Positions 41,380 to 50,838 of a stretch of 64,000 nucleotides of DNA are shown piece after piece. Position 1 is the stretch's first letter; each line of letters starts with the position of its first letter. The stretch lies in assembly GCA_020073495.1 (NCBI GenBank), contig JAIQFD010000003.1, positions 62,001-126,000 on the forward strand. Direction: 5' to 3'. Source of the stretch: Terriglobia bacterium. Its GTDB lineage: Bacteria; Acidobacteriota; Terriglobia; Terriglobales; Acidobacteriaceae. The position numbers and the translations under genes were made by a program. The notes under the pieces are model-generated. The model made no database searches. It saw only the letters and a list, made by a program, of their open reading frames with translations, and was not told where the DNA came from.

Positions 41380-41969
41380 CCCTGGGCGACGGGCCCTAGT
41401 AGCTCGCACCCCCCTACAACCGGCCGAAGCCACACGTTCTCTGACCAGCGAACCGGCGGGCCACCCGCCCGTCAGACAGCCCGATGGGATTGAGGGGTGC
41501 AAGCTCCCTCCTGCGGCGCCCCCTTCTGTCCCGAAGCTCCCTTGGCGCGCGCCGCTTTGATGGAGCGCGATGGGAAGCCGCCGATCCGCGGCTGCGCCGT
41601 GCCGAGGCATGAGTCGTTCGCTTCTGAGGTGTTTTGCAAGGTATCTGACTCCCCGGGAGGATCGCATTGACCTACGGCTGATACCAGTTGTGGAAATCGA
41701 GGAGCCCTGCCTGCCAGGACATCGCAGCGCAACAGCGAATTCAGCGGGCAGGACGGATCCCGGTTGCCGGCCGCGCAAGATTTTAAAGCATATTGTGATA
41801 CGAATATAGTCGTATACAATCGTTAAACAGCGCCCCTGATTGCGCTTGACACTCCATCCGCGTTTCGCCAGTATGACTGTACATCATGGGGCGGTCGTGT
41901 GCAGTCTTTCGTAACACCCCACAAGGTCGACATCAGTAGCAGCGACATTCCTTTAAGAAGGGGGCTTTG
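41380..41969. other. intergenic stretch without a recognised gene
   Basis: It holds a GGGCCACCCGCCCG string (41462) like the ends of the dispersed elements. An imperfect 29-bp palindrome lies at 41792-41820 (arms ATTGTGATACGA and TCGTATACAAT), ~150 bases before the outer-membrane gene. Confidence 0.45.
41792..41820. promoter_or_regulatory. imperfect palindrome upstream of the barrel gene
   Basis: Arms ATTGTGATACGA and TCGTATACAAT pair with one bulge around ATATAG. The local AT richness suits a promoter or operator; no regulator is identified. Confidence 0.3.
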
Positions 41970-42479
41970 ATGAGAAGCACTCTGGTAGTCACAGCCTTGA
42001 TCCTCCTGTGCGCGGCGACAGGCTTCGCCCAGGAGTACAAGGCGGACCTTTTCGGCGGGTACTCCTACCTGCGTTCCGACCCGGGCTTCAGTCTGCCCGC
42101 GGGGAACGCCAGCGGCTGGGAAGGCGCCTTCACTTATAACTGGAACAATTGGTTGGCGCTGAAGGCCGACGTCTCCGGCCACTACTGCTGCGACCAGACC
42201 ATGCACAACTTCCTGTTCGGGCCGCAGATCAACCTGGGGCATGGGAAGTTGAAGCCGTACCTGCACGGGTTGGTGGGCGTCAGCCACGGCACCTCGACCG
42301 GAGGCTTCTCCGACACGGTGCTGGGGTTCGCGCTGGGGGGCGGGATCGACGTCAAGTGGACAGAGCGGTTGTCGGTGCGCATCGTGCAAGCCGATTACCT
42401 GGGGACGCGTTACGCCGACGCGACGCAGAACAACTTCCGCCTGTCGGCGGGCTTGGTGTACCGCTTCGGCAAGAAATAG
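41970..42479 (+). CDS. outer-membrane beta-barrel protein
   Basis: The product has 169 residues from ATG 41970, with GGGGG shortly upstream. Residues 1-21 are a signal peptide ('LILLCAATGFAQ'). Alternating amphipathic strands follow: 'KADLFGGYSYLRSDPGF', 'GWEGAFTYNWNNWLALKADV', 'HNFLFGPQINLGHGKLKPYL', 'VLGFALGGGIDVKW', 'LSVRIVQADYLGTRY'. It ends 'NNFRLSAGLVYRFGKK', a typical 8-strand barrel end. A CC pair ('HYCCDQ') is unusual. The next gene follows after 53 bases on the same strand. Confidence 0.85.
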   Translation: MRSTLVVTALILLCAATGFAQEYKADLFGGYSYLRSDPGFSLPAGNASGWEGAFTYNWNNWLALKADVSGHYCCDQTMHNFLFGPQINLGHGKLKPYLHGLVGVSHGTSTGGFSDTVLGFALGGGIDVKWTERLSVRIVQADYLGTRYADATQNNFRLSAGLVYRFGKK

Positions 42480-42532
42480 CAAGTGGACTGAAACAGCAGG
42501 GCCAAACCGCAGGACCTGACAGAGGATTGGAC

Positions 42533-43756
42533 ATGAACAAGCAAAAACTGATGGTTCTAGTAGCTTTCTCTTGCCTGCTTGGAGTCGCGGTCATCATCGG
42601 GTGCACGACCGTGGGCCAGGGGTTCCTGATCCCGGCCGGCGGCGTGGAGGCGAAGTTCGCCTTCGTGGTCAACGGCAGCGCCGACGGTAGCGCCACTCCC
42701 ACCATCAATGTCTACAAGGTGGATCCCACCACGGGCGCGCTGACGCAGGTGGTAACGGCATTCGACGCGGGCCTAGCCTCCAGCTCCAGCGCCGGAGTGG
42801 CTACGGTTTTCATCGACGCCGACCCGACCAGCCGGTTCATCTACGTGCCGCTGCCGGAGCAGGGCAAGATCGCCGTGTTCAGCGTGGACCAGTCGTCTGG
42901 CGCGCTGGCCGCCGTCCCAGGGTCGCCGTTCGCCAGTACTGCGGGCAATCCTTACTCGGCGAAGTTGAACCCCGCAGGAACCGTCCTGTACGTGACGAAC
43001 TACAACGACAACACGATCTCCACCTTTTCCGTGGACAGCGCCGGCAAGCTGACGCAAATCCCACCTGACCTGCCCCTGTCCAGCGACCCACACCTGGTGG
43101 TGATGGACCCGAAGGGACGCTTCCTGTATGTGCCGAACGAAAACGGCCAGTTCAACGGCTTCACGATCAGCCCCAGTAACGGCGCCTTGACGGCGATGAA
43201 CAACGGTATTCCATTCGACGCCGACAACTACAGCACCGGCGGGACAGTGGACGCCAGCGGACAATTCTTGCTGGTTGCCAACAAGTACGCCTGCGATCCG
43301 GGCACCGTCTCGGTGTACAAGATCGACCAGAACAGCGGCGTCCCCACGGAAGTGACCGGAGAAGGATCGCCCTTCGCGACTACCACAGGGGCTAACGACT
43401 GCGGTCCTTACACAGTAGTGGAGTTCATGGTTGGGGGGCAGGCTTATGTTGCCGCGAACAACTACAACGGCACCTCCAATGTCGCTGTGTTCAGCCTCGA
43501 TACCACGAGTGGGAAGCTTAAGGCGGTCGGCGGGTCGCCGTTCGTGTTCAATAACTGGCAGTGGCTCCACTACATCGCGGTCGATCCGTCGGGTAAGTTC
43601 GGTTACGCCGTCGATTTCGGGACCGATTGTTGTGATACTGGTCCTTCGACCATCACCGGCGTCACCATCGACTCGAACGGGAACCTCACGCAGATCCCGG
43701 GGTCACCGTTCTCAAACGGGACGAACGCGCCAACGCAGATCATCATCACCCACTGA
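42533..43756 (+). CDS. lactonase-type seven-bladed beta-propeller lipoprotein
   Basis: From ATG 42533 the product has 407 residues; the longer frame from 42149 is a shadow of the barrel gene. Residues 1-24 end in a lipoprotein-like 'VAVIIGC', so Cys24 is probably lipidated. The body repeats 'FIYVPLPEQGKIAVFSVDQS', 'VLYVTNYNDNTISTFSVDS', 'FLYVPNENGQFNGFTISPSN' and 'YAVDFGTD', characteristic of the lactonase/6-phosphogluconolactonase-like propeller family (PF10282). Such lipoproteins are abundant in Acidobacteriota. Enzymatic activity is doubtful. A terminator follows. Confidence 0.87.
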   Translation: MNKQKLMVLVAFSCLLGVAVIIGCTTVGQGFLIPAGGVEAKFAFVVNGSADGSATPTINVYKVDPTTGALTQVVTAFDAGLASSSSAGVATVFIDADPTSRFIYVPLPEQGKIAVFSVDQSSGALAAVPGSPFASTAGNPYSAKLNPAGTVLYVTNYNDNTISTFSVDSAGKLTQIPPDLPLSSDPHLVVMDPKGRFLYVPNENGQFNGFTISPSNGALTAMNNGIPFDADNYSTGGTVDASGQFLLVANKYACDPGTVSVYKIDQNSGVPTEVTGEGSPFATTTGANDCGPYTVVEFMVGGQAYVAANNYNGTSNVAVFSLDTTSGKLKAVGGSPFVFNNWQWLHYIAVDPSGKFGYAVDFGTDCCDTGPSTITGVTIDSNGNLTQIPGSPFSNGTNAPTQIIITH

Positions 43757-43775
43757 GCTGTTTTGCGAAAAGACC

Positions 43776-43808
43776 AACGGCACCGCCGCATGCGGTGCCG
43801 TTTTCTTT
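43776..43808 (+). terminator. rho-independent terminator after the propeller lipoprotein
   Basis: AACGGCACCG and CGGTGCCGTT form a 10-bp stem, followed by TTCTTTT. It lies 20 bases after the stop. Confidence 0.85.
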
Positions 43809-43871
43809 TGTCGTGCGGCCTGCGCAAACTGTGATCTGGCCGGGGCGGTTTCGCCTCCAGGTCACGCAACG

Positions 43872-44417
43872 TCATTTCTGGTCTTTTTCTCTGCGCTCGG
43901 TTTCCTGCCCGGTGATGATCACCCAACTTCTGGCTTCCTTGGTCAGGATGTACTTCAGGCGGGTGCGCAGCGGGCGACCGAGCCGGGTGGTGGCGCCGGG
44001 AGGCAACGACTTGTAGTTCGTTATCTCTGCATCGATATCGCAGACCACGACTCTCGGGCGCACGAAGCGGATCTCGCGGATCTCGTACCTAAGGTGCGCG
44101 CCCTTGAAATGCGTGCGGAACATCTGCTGAAGCCGATCCCGGAACGGGTTGCGGCCGCTGATGACGGTACCCGCCAGGTCCGTGAACTGCATCGCATCGA
44201 TGAAGTCGACCACGTAGCCCGCGGCGTCCCGGTCGTTCCAGGCTTTCTCCTGCGCTTTCATCTCGGCGGTAATAAGATTGATGTCCCCGGGCGTGCCTCT
44301 GAACGATCGCATCTTGCCGGGCTGCGTCGAATGTGGCTGCTGTTGGTGTTGCTGCTGGGGAGGGGCTTGGGCCACGACACTGGTAGCGAGGAGCAGGAGA
44401 AAGGTGACTGTTCGCAT
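43872..44417 (-). CDS. exported SnoaL/NTF2-like protein
   Basis: ATG 44417 gives 181 residues (an upstream GTG is also in frame). Residues 1-17 are a signal peptide ('TFLLLLATSVVAQ'), followed by a Gln/Pro-rich stretch ('PPQQQHQQQPHSTQP'). Residues ~45-170 fit an NTF2/SnoaL-like or DUF4440-like cone: 'EKAWNDRDAAGYVVDF', 'LAGTVISGRNPFRDRL', 'VVVCDIDAEITNY' and 'RLKYILTKEARSWVIITGQE'. The function is unknown. It stands alone. Confidence 0.75.
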   Translation of the reverse strand: MRTVTFLLLLATSVVAQAPPQQQHQQQPHSTQPGKMRSFRGTPGDINLITAEMKAQEKAWNDRDAAGYVVDFIDAMQFTDLAGTVISGRNPFRDRLQQMFRTHFKGAHLRYEIREIRFVRPRVVVCDIDAEITNYKSLPPGATTRLGRPLRTRLKYILTKEARSWVIITGQETERREKDQK

Positions 44418-44614
44418 GACGAACGACACTACCACACGGATGGTGCCGCGTGACCTGCGATCTAGAGAGCGGGACGCGGGCTCGTGGCGCTCACTAGCTC
44501 AAGCGTAGATGATGGTTCCCACGTGCTCCCCGTTCGCCGCCGGCGGCTCGCTGACCCAGGTCGGTCCGCAGGTCATCGAGACCAGCAGCAAGGGTTTGCC
44601 ACCACCGCCGCACA

Positions 44615-44653
44615 CCCCGCCCTAGCCGAACCCGGGCTAGGACGGGGCACCCC
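44615..44653. repeat. hairpin with array-type shoulders
   Basis: CCCCGCCCTAGCC and GGCTAGGACGGGG pair with one G-T mismatch, followed by CACCC. The mismatch falls where the 29003 hairpin has its own. The reverse complement of this sequence is at 20535-20572. Confidence 0.65.
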
Positions 44654-44670
44654 AAGGCTCCCCTGTGATC

Positions 44671-46998
44671 TCAGCGCCGGGCGCCGGCCGCCACCGGTGC
44701 GGGAAAGACGTCATAGATATAGTCGTGGGCGTCCAAGGCGATCTTGTCCAGGGCGCCTGATTGGACGCGCTTGGCGATCTCCTCGCGGGGGAGATCGAAG
44801 AGCGTCTCCAGGATCTGGGTGCGCTGCTTCGGGTTGGCCTGGCCCACCTCGAAGAGCACGCGGGCGCTGTGCTGGATGTAGCGGGGCGAAAGCAATTGGC
44901 GTTTCAGCAGCTCCATGATGACGGGAGCTTTGGAACGGTCGAAGCGGCCGGGATCGCCGCGGCGATCCAGCTCGGCGAAGAACTCCGCGGTCCATTGGTT
45001 GTGGTGGTCCCACACCTTCTGGAAAAGCTCGTGGGTGAAGCGGGTGCCGGCCTTGATCTCGGCGGCGTTGGCAGCTAGTTCGACCCCATCCTCGGTGAGC
45101 GCGGAGCGCTTGAGATGGCCGTCCTTGGTGATGGCGGCCTGGTGCTGGACAAGGGTCCAGAGCCAGGACACGTTGATGCGGTAGGTGGCGAGGTCGTTCA
45201 TGAAGCGCAGCTTGAGCTCGTAGTCGTCGATGGCGGCCGCGAAGTTGCCGTTGAGGATCTGGAAGCCGTAGTTCGCCGCCATGTAGAAAGAGTGCTGGAT
45301 GTGCTCGATAGTGACCTCACCCTTGGGCACGCTGTAGATGGCGTCCCAGAGTTCCTGGGTAAAGAGTTTCTCCGGGGTGTCGAGCGTGCTCTTGGTGATG
45401 ACCTGGGGAGTAATCTGACCCTTCGCATCCAATAAGCCACGGGATTTCAGCAGGCTCCGCTCCGCATCACTGAGACCACTGGCGACTGTGGGCAGCGGTT
45501 TGCCATTCACGTCCACGGTCTCTTGCGGGGCATCGAGGATGGCCTGGAGGTGGGCCACGGGTGCGCGCAAGGGAGCATTGCCGGCGGCGACGTAGGCGGT
45601 TTCCGGGCTGGCGACCCAGCTCTGGCGGTAGGCATCGTAGAGCCGTCCCTTCACGCGACCGGCAAGGATGTCGTCCAAGGTCGGGTGTTGCCCTGCGGGC
45701 AGAGGCTGCTCGGGCACGAACATGAGGCCGAGGATGCGCTCGCGGAGCTTGTCGATGACCATGGCGCGGAGAGCCAGCGGGTTGTATCGCGCGCGGCCAT
45801 AGGGATCGCTGGGTTGATAGATCATGACCGCCGCCATGCCGCCGATGGGGGCGGCCTGGCTGAGCTCGCCGTTCTTCATGCCGGCCATGAGCATCATCAG
45901 GGCGTTGTAGCGCTGATAGGCGATCATGGTGGGGGTGGCCATGCCGACGGTCTGCGGATCGGGAAAGACGCCCTTGGCGTCGTCCTTCCACATCTCGATG
46001 ATGCTGCCCAAGTAGTCCCAGCGGCCGACGTTCGTCCCCAGGAGGCGACGGCGCAAGACCCAGGCAATGGCGGGCAAGAAGCGTCCCGCATTTCCCTCCT
46101 CGTAGAGCACCTTGATCTTGATGGTGCCGGCGGGGACGCCGATGATGCCTTCCAGCCGCGACAGGAGCTTCTCCAGGATGAGGGCTTCCTGAGGCGTCTG
46201 ATGTTTCGGGATGTAGAAGTAGACGCCGGTGCCGGCGCGGGTGAGAGATTCGTAGTTGTTGAGGGTCCAGAGGACAGCAATGGCGATCAGGCCGGACACC
46301 GGTTGATCGTCGACCCGGATGTGATCAAATCGCACGTGCATACCGGCCGGGCGACAAAACCGGGTGGGCCACTGCGAAGACGGCTTGTTGATCTTGTACG
46401 TCCGTTTGTTGCCTTTCTTCACCACCTCATAGGGGCGGCCGTCCCATTGACCTTCCAGGATCTCCTTGGCGTTCTGCAAGGCGGCAAAAATCCCCACCGG
46501 CTGATCCTTGGGCGTGCCATCGGGCTGGAAGTGGGGCGGGGAGGCGTCTTCCCAGTCGGGCATGTTCACGGGCGCCGGGCTATTCAAGGCGTTGAAGGCC
46601 ATGTCGAGGGGATGCCACGGCCCGGTGAGCTCCAAGCCGGGATTGGTCAGGGGGTGGGCGTCCTTGGGGATGGGCACCTGGTCGTTGAGCCGCCAGCGCC
46701 ACTCGCTGTCCCGGCCCAGAAAATTGTCAATCAGGCCTTGGACGATCTGGCGAAAGGTCCAAGACTTCCCAGTGATGGGATCCTCAAACCTCTCGTCCCA
46801 CTTCGGCCAGGCATACTTCTTGGTGACCGGCGCGGGGGACTCCAGTAACGTCCGACGTGCGGTCAGGCCGGCAGCGATCTCGGGACCCAGCTCTCGGGTG
46901 AGCGTGGCGATCGTCTGTTCGACGCTGACTTCTCGACCGTTCACCCGCTTGGCACCGAAGAGGTCTGGAAACTTCTGGAGAACGTCCTGACGGATCAT
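44671..46998 (-). CDS. divergent malate synthase homologue
   Basis: GAGGAGG lies upstream of ATG 46998, giving 775 residues, longer than malate synthase A (~530) and somewhat longer than G (~725). A barrel like that of the A form is visible: 'GVYFYIPKHQTPQEA', 'PAGTIKIKVLYEEGN', 'LRRRLLGTNVGRWDYLGSI', 'QTVGMATPTMIAYQRY' and 'APIGGMAAVMIYQ'. The C-terminal catalytic Asp is kept in 'RFMNDLATYRINVSWLWTL'. In the usual 'LREHSAGLNCGRWDY' segment the Glu (a magnesium ligand, from memory of the family) is replaced by Arg. Activity may differ. No isocitrate lyase gene is adjacent. Confidence 0.75.
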   Translation of the reverse strand: MIRQDVLQKFPDLFGAKRVNGREVSVEQTIATLTRELGPEIAAGLTARRTLLESPAPVTKKYAWPKWDERFEDPITGKSWTFRQIVQGLIDNFLGRDSEWRWRLNDQVPIPKDAHPLTNPGLELTGPWHPLDMAFNALNSPAPVNMPDWEDASPPHFQPDGTPKDQPVGIFAALQNAKEILEGQWDGRPYEVVKKGNKRTYKINKPSSQWPTRFCRPAGMHVRFDHIRVDDQPVSGLIAIAVLWTLNNYESLTRAGTGVYFYIPKHQTPQEALILEKLLSRLEGIIGVPAGTIKIKVLYEEGNAGRFLPAIAWVLRRRLLGTNVGRWDYLGSIIEMWKDDAKGVFPDPQTVGMATPTMIAYQRYNALMMLMAGMKNGELSQAAPIGGMAAVMIYQPSDPYGRARYNPLALRAMVIDKLRERILGLMFVPEQPLPAGQHPTLDDILAGRVKGRLYDAYRQSWVASPETAYVAAGNAPLRAPVAHLQAILDAPQETVDVNGKPLPTVASGLSDAERSLLKSRGLLDAKGQITPQVITKSTLDTPEKLFTQELWDAIYSVPKGEVTIEHIQHSFYMAANYGFQILNGNFAAAIDDYELKLRFMNDLATYRINVSWLWTLVQHQAAITKDGHLKRSALTEDGVELAANAAEIKAGTRFTHELFQKVWDHHNQWTAEFFAELDRRGDPGRFDRSKAPVIMELLKRQLLSPRYIQHSARVLFEVGQANPKQRTQILETLFDLPREEIAKRVQSGALDKIALDAHDYIYDVFPAPVAAGARR

Positions 46999-47194
46999 GG
47001 GCTGGGCCTCCTCACATGTTTCGCACGAGCGTGCAGGCGAATAGAGCACTATTGCAGGTGGGGCGTCAAGCCGTAGCTACGGGTGGGCCCGGGCGTGGAA
47101 GATTCTGCGGTGTATACTTTGCCGCCTCCCATCCTGGCGCCCAGACGGAAAATTGCAGATGGTGGAAAGGGATCGCCCAGCGGACGTCCTCATC

Positions 47195-48244
47195 ATGTAC
47201 CGAATTCTGGCACTCATTGTGTGGCTGGCAGCGAGCGCGGCCGGGCAATGGCAGCCGCAGGAAAGCAACACCAAGGAATCGCTGCGCGGGATCAGTGTCG
47301 TCGACGAAAGCATCGCGTGGGCAAGCGGCACCCACGGGACCTACCTCCTCACCGTCGACGGCGGACAAACCTGGAAGCCGGGGCAGGTTCCGGGAGCGGA
47401 AGGGCTCGACTTCCGCGATGTGCATGGGTTCGGGTTCTCGGCCTTTCTACTGGCCGCGGGGCCGGGCGAGCGATCGCGGATCTACAAGACCAACGATCGC
47501 GGCAATCACTGGGAACTCCAGTTCACCAACCATGATCCCAAGGGCTTCTTCGACTGCATGGCATTCTGGGACGAGAAGCACGGCATCGCCGTCGGCGACC
47601 CGGTGGACGGAAGATTCCAGATCATCACCACCGAAGATGGCGGCAAGACATGGAAATATGTGGACCGGCGCAGAATACCGGAGGCGATCGAGGGCGAGGG
47701 CGCATTCGCGGCCAGCGGAACCTGCATCGCGACCGAGGGACAGAAGAATGCCTGGTTCGTGACCGGCGGAGCGGCGGCGCGGGTGTTCCGATCGAGCAAC
47801 CGGGGCAGAAGCTGGAAGGTGAGCGAGACACCGATCCAGCACGGGATTCCGTCTGCCGGCATCTTTTCGGTGGCGTTCCGCGATGCGCGTCATGGGGTGA
47901 TCGCCGGGGGAGACTACAGTCGTTCCGATGCGGGGGGCGCAAACCTGGCCACGACGGATGATGGCGGCAAGACCTGGAAACCGGCGAAGGTGGCGGAGCA
48001 GGAGTATTTCTCGGGAATCGCATACGTGACGGAAGGCGGCGGGCTGGCGGCGGTCGGATCCAGCGGGAGCGCGTTCTCCGAGGACGGACTGAAGAGCTGG
48101 AAGTCCTTCCTGCCGGAGGGGTTCAACGCTGTGGCTGGCGCTCCCTTGTCGGGGGTGGCGTGGGCGGCCGGCGCAAACGGCAAGATCGCCAAAGCCGTGC
48201 TCGGGTATTGCGGAGCTCACTGCGAGAGCCGCAAGGAACGGTGA
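47195..48244 (+). CDS. exported Ycf48-like / BNR-repeat propeller protein
   Basis: From ATG 47195 the product has 349 residues. Residues 1-17 are a signal peptide ('ILALIVWLAASAAGQ'). BNR/Asp-box units recur: 'TVDGGQTWKPG', 'TNDRGNHWELQ', 'TEDGGKTWKYV', 'SSNRGRSWKVS' and 'TDDGGKTWKPA'. This matches Ycf48/HCF136-like and sialidase-like propellers. The protein probably is a periplasmic assembly or binding factor. No photosynthesis context exists here. Confidence 0.85.
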   Translation: MYRILALIVWLAASAAGQWQPQESNTKESLRGISVVDESIAWASGTHGTYLLTVDGGQTWKPGQVPGAEGLDFRDVHGFGFSAFLLAAGPGERSRIYKTNDRGNHWELQFTNHDPKGFFDCMAFWDEKHGIAVGDPVDGRFQIITTEDGGKTWKYVDRRRIPEAIEGEGAFAASGTCIATEGQKNAWFVTGGAAARVFRSSNRGRSWKVSETPIQHGIPSAGIFSVAFRDARHGVIAGGDYSRSDAGGANLATTDDGGKTWKPAKVAEQEYFSGIAYVTEGGGLAAVGSSGSAFSEDGLKSWKSFLPEGFNAVAGAPLSGVAWAAGANGKIAKAVLGYCGAHCESRKER

Positions 48245-48314
48245 TCGCTGGCATCCGAGGCGTGGCAAATCAGGCGAAAAATGGCATACTCCGCCGAGCA
48301 ATACAGGAAAACGA

Positions 48315-50585
48315 ATGGCTGAACCCGCAGTCGCGCGCAGCAACGCGTCCCAAGCTCCCCAATCGCAGCCAGCGGGAGAAGGTGGCACTGTGCGGCGGAC
48401 CCAGGATCTGGCGGGCGACTTCTGGGGCGGTCTGGCAGCGATGCTGGTGGCGCTGCCGTCGGCCATTGCTTTCGGCGTGACCATTCTCGCGCCGCTGGGC
48501 AGCAGCTACGCGGCGCAGGGTGCGATCGCGGGCATCCTGGGGACGTTCGCGCTGGGGATGGTGGCACCGACGTTCGGGGGGACCCGGCGGCTGATCACGG
48601 CGCCGTGCGCACCGGCGACGGCGGTGATGTCGGCGCTGGCCATCGTACTCACGCAACGAGGCGTTGGCCCGGAGCCGGCGCTGCTCATGCTGGCCGTGGT
48701 GGCATTGCTGTGCGGCGTGATGGAGATCGCCTTCGGCGTGATCGGGCTGGGGAAGCTGATCAAGTACATGCCTTACCCGGTGGTCAGCGGTTACCTGAGC
48801 GGCGTCGGGCTGGTGATCATCCTCAGCCAAGTGCCGAAATACCTGGGGACGCCGAAGTCGCTCGGGTTCTGGGAGGCGGTGGGCTCGCCGGGGCATTGGA
48901 AGTGGGAAGGCATGATCGTGGGCGCGGTCACCGTCGCGGTGATGGTGTTGGCGCCGAAGGTGACCAAGGCGGTGCCGGCGGCGATCCTGGGGCTGCTGGC
49001 GGGCATGGGCGCATATTTTGCGCTGGGGCTCGCGGACAAGTCCATGCTGGCGCTGGCGGGCAACAAGCTGGTGATCGGGCCACTGGCTGGGTCCAATGTC
49101 GGTTTCGTCGAAGCCATCGTGGGCCGCTGGAAGGCGGTGAGCGCGCTGCACGGCCTGGACATGAATCTGCTGTTCTCAACAGCGCTGACGCTGGCGGTGC
49201 TGCTCTCGATCGACACGCTGAAGACCAGCGTGGTGCTGGACGCGTTGACGCGCAGCCGCCACAACTCGAACAAGGAATTGATCGGGCAGGGGCTGGGAAA
49301 CCTGGCGTCGGTGGCGATCGGAGGCGTGCCGGGATCGGGGCAGATGGGGGCAACGCTGGTCAACATGTCCAGCGGCGGGCAGACGCGGAGGTCGGGGGTC
49401 ATCGAAGGAGCGCTGGCGCTGCTCGCGTTCCTCATCCTGGGTAGGCTGATCGCCTGGGTGCCGATTGCGGCACTGGCCGGGATCCTGATCGTGGTGGGCG
49501 TGCGGATGTTCGACCGCAACAGCCTGCACCTGCTGAAGTCGCGCTCGACCATCCTGGACTTCGGGGTGATCGCGACGGTGGTGGTGGTGGCGGAGACGGT
49601 GAGCCTGATCGCGGCGTCGGGCGTGGGCATCGGACTGGCCATCATGCTGTTCATCCGGCAGCAGGTGGGGGGCGCGGTGGTGCGGCGGAAGGTCAATGGG
49701 AACGAAAGGTTCTCCAAGCAGATGCGGCTGCCGCAGGAGATGGCGATCCTGGAGAAGCGCGGCGACCGTACCGTCATCTTCGAACTGCAAGGCAGCCTGT
49801 TCTTCGGCACGACCGACCAGCTCTACACCGAACTCGAGCCGGAACTGAAGAAACGGACATACGTGGTGCTGGACATGCGGCGGGTGCAGTCGGTGGATTT
49901 CACCGCCGCCCACATGCTGGAGCAGATCGAAGACATGTTGGCGGACCGGGGCGGGGTGCTGATCTTCAGCCACATGCCGAACGAAGTGCCGAGCGGCCAG
50001 GACATGGAACGGTACTTCGATACCGTCGGACTGGTCCGTGCGGAGCGGCACGCGAAGATCTTCGCCCACCTGGACGAGGCTCTAGAGTGGATCGAGGACC
50101 GGATCCTGGAAGAGGAGCGGATGGAGCGCGAGCAGGAGAAACTGCTGGATCTGCGGGAGATCGAACTGTTCCGGCAGCGCAAAGAAGAGACGTTGGCGGC
50201 GTTCGAGTCGTGCACGGTGAACAAGTCGTACAAGGCGGGGGAAAAGATCTTTTCCATGGGCGACGCGGGCGACGAACTATTCCTGATCCGGCGGGGAACG
50301 GTGCGCATCCTGATGCCGCTGGGAGCCAAGTCGGGACACCACCTGGCGACGTTCGGGCGGGGAGATTTCTTCGGCGAAATGTCGTTCCTGGACCGAGCAC
50401 CGCGGTCGGCGGATGCGGTGTCGCATACCGACACCGAACTCTACGTCATCACAAGAAAACGCTTCGACGAACTTACCGTGGACCACCGGATGCTGGCGCT
50501 GAACATGATGGAGGGCATCGCGACAGCGCTGGCGTCGCGCCTGCGCCGCACCGACGTGGAGCTGCGCTCCTACCAGGAAAACTGA
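48315..50585 (+). CDS. SulP-family anion transporter with STAS and cyclic-nucleotide-binding domains
   Basis: The product has 756 residues. Residues ~30-455 are a SulP membrane domain with ten or more helices ('LAGDFWGGLAAMLVALPSAI', 'GGTRRLITAPCAPATAVMSA', 'VVSGYLSGVGLVIILSQVPK'). Residues ~485-600 are a STAS domain ('VIFELQGSLFFGTTDQLY', 'YVVLDMRRVQSVDFTAAHML'). Residues ~625-745 are a cNMP/CAP-type domain ('YKAGEKIFSMGDAGDELFLI', 'FGRGDFFGEMSFLDRAPRSA'). It probably carries sulfate, bicarbonate or a similar anion, gated by a nucleotide ligand. It starts 70 bases after the Ycf48-like gene. Confidence 0.93.
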   Translation: MAEPAVARSNASQAPQSQPAGEGGTVRRTQDLAGDFWGGLAAMLVALPSAIAFGVTILAPLGSSYAAQGAIAGILGTFALGMVAPTFGGTRRLITAPCAPATAVMSALAIVLTQRGVGPEPALLMLAVVALLCGVMEIAFGVIGLGKLIKYMPYPVVSGYLSGVGLVIILSQVPKYLGTPKSLGFWEAVGSPGHWKWEGMIVGAVTVAVMVLAPKVTKAVPAAILGLLAGMGAYFALGLADKSMLALAGNKLVIGPLAGSNVGFVEAIVGRWKAVSALHGLDMNLLFSTALTLAVLLSIDTLKTSVVLDALTRSRHNSNKELIGQGLGNLASVAIGGVPGSGQMGATLVNMSSGGQTRRSGVIEGALALLAFLILGRLIAWVPIAALAGILIVVGVRMFDRNSLHLLKSRSTILDFGVIATVVVVAETVSLIAASGVGIGLAIMLFIRQQVGGAVVRRKVNGNERFSKQMRLPQEMAILEKRGDRTVIFELQGSLFFGTTDQLYTELEPELKKRTYVVLDMRRVQSVDFTAAHMLEQIEDMLADRGGVLIFSHMPNEVPSGQDMERYFDTVGLVRAERHAKIFAHLDEALEWIEDRILEEERMEREQEKLLDLREIELFRQRKEETLAAFESCTVNKSYKAGEKIFSMGDAGDELFLIRRGTVRILMPLGAKSGHHLATFGRGDFFGEMSFLDRAPRSADAVSHTDTELYVITRKRFDELTVDHRMLALNMMEGIATALASRLRRTDVELRSYQEN

Positions 50586-50838
50586 TCGCACCAGGCGGAA
50601 GCGAGGCGCCGGAGGTGAGACGGCGCCCCGCTTGGGTTGTCTGAAAGGTGGGTTGCGCCGAGATTGCCACACTGTCGTGAATGCAGGGTTACGCGCCCGT
50701 GAATTGTCGGTGAATCACAGAGCAGAAGTGGGCAGATCGTGACCGCTGGAGTCGGGGCATGCGGCCGAGAGAAGGGAGAAGCGCCCCACACTCGCACAGC
50801 TTCATCCCGGCGTACCGGGAACTGAATACGGGCCGGAC

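Noticed and set aside
41472-41819. Possible gene of ~115 residues (minus) in the 41.4-41.9 kb gap
   Set aside because: No ribosome site, no recognisable domain, and composition looks like GC-rich noise; overlapping frames are equally open.
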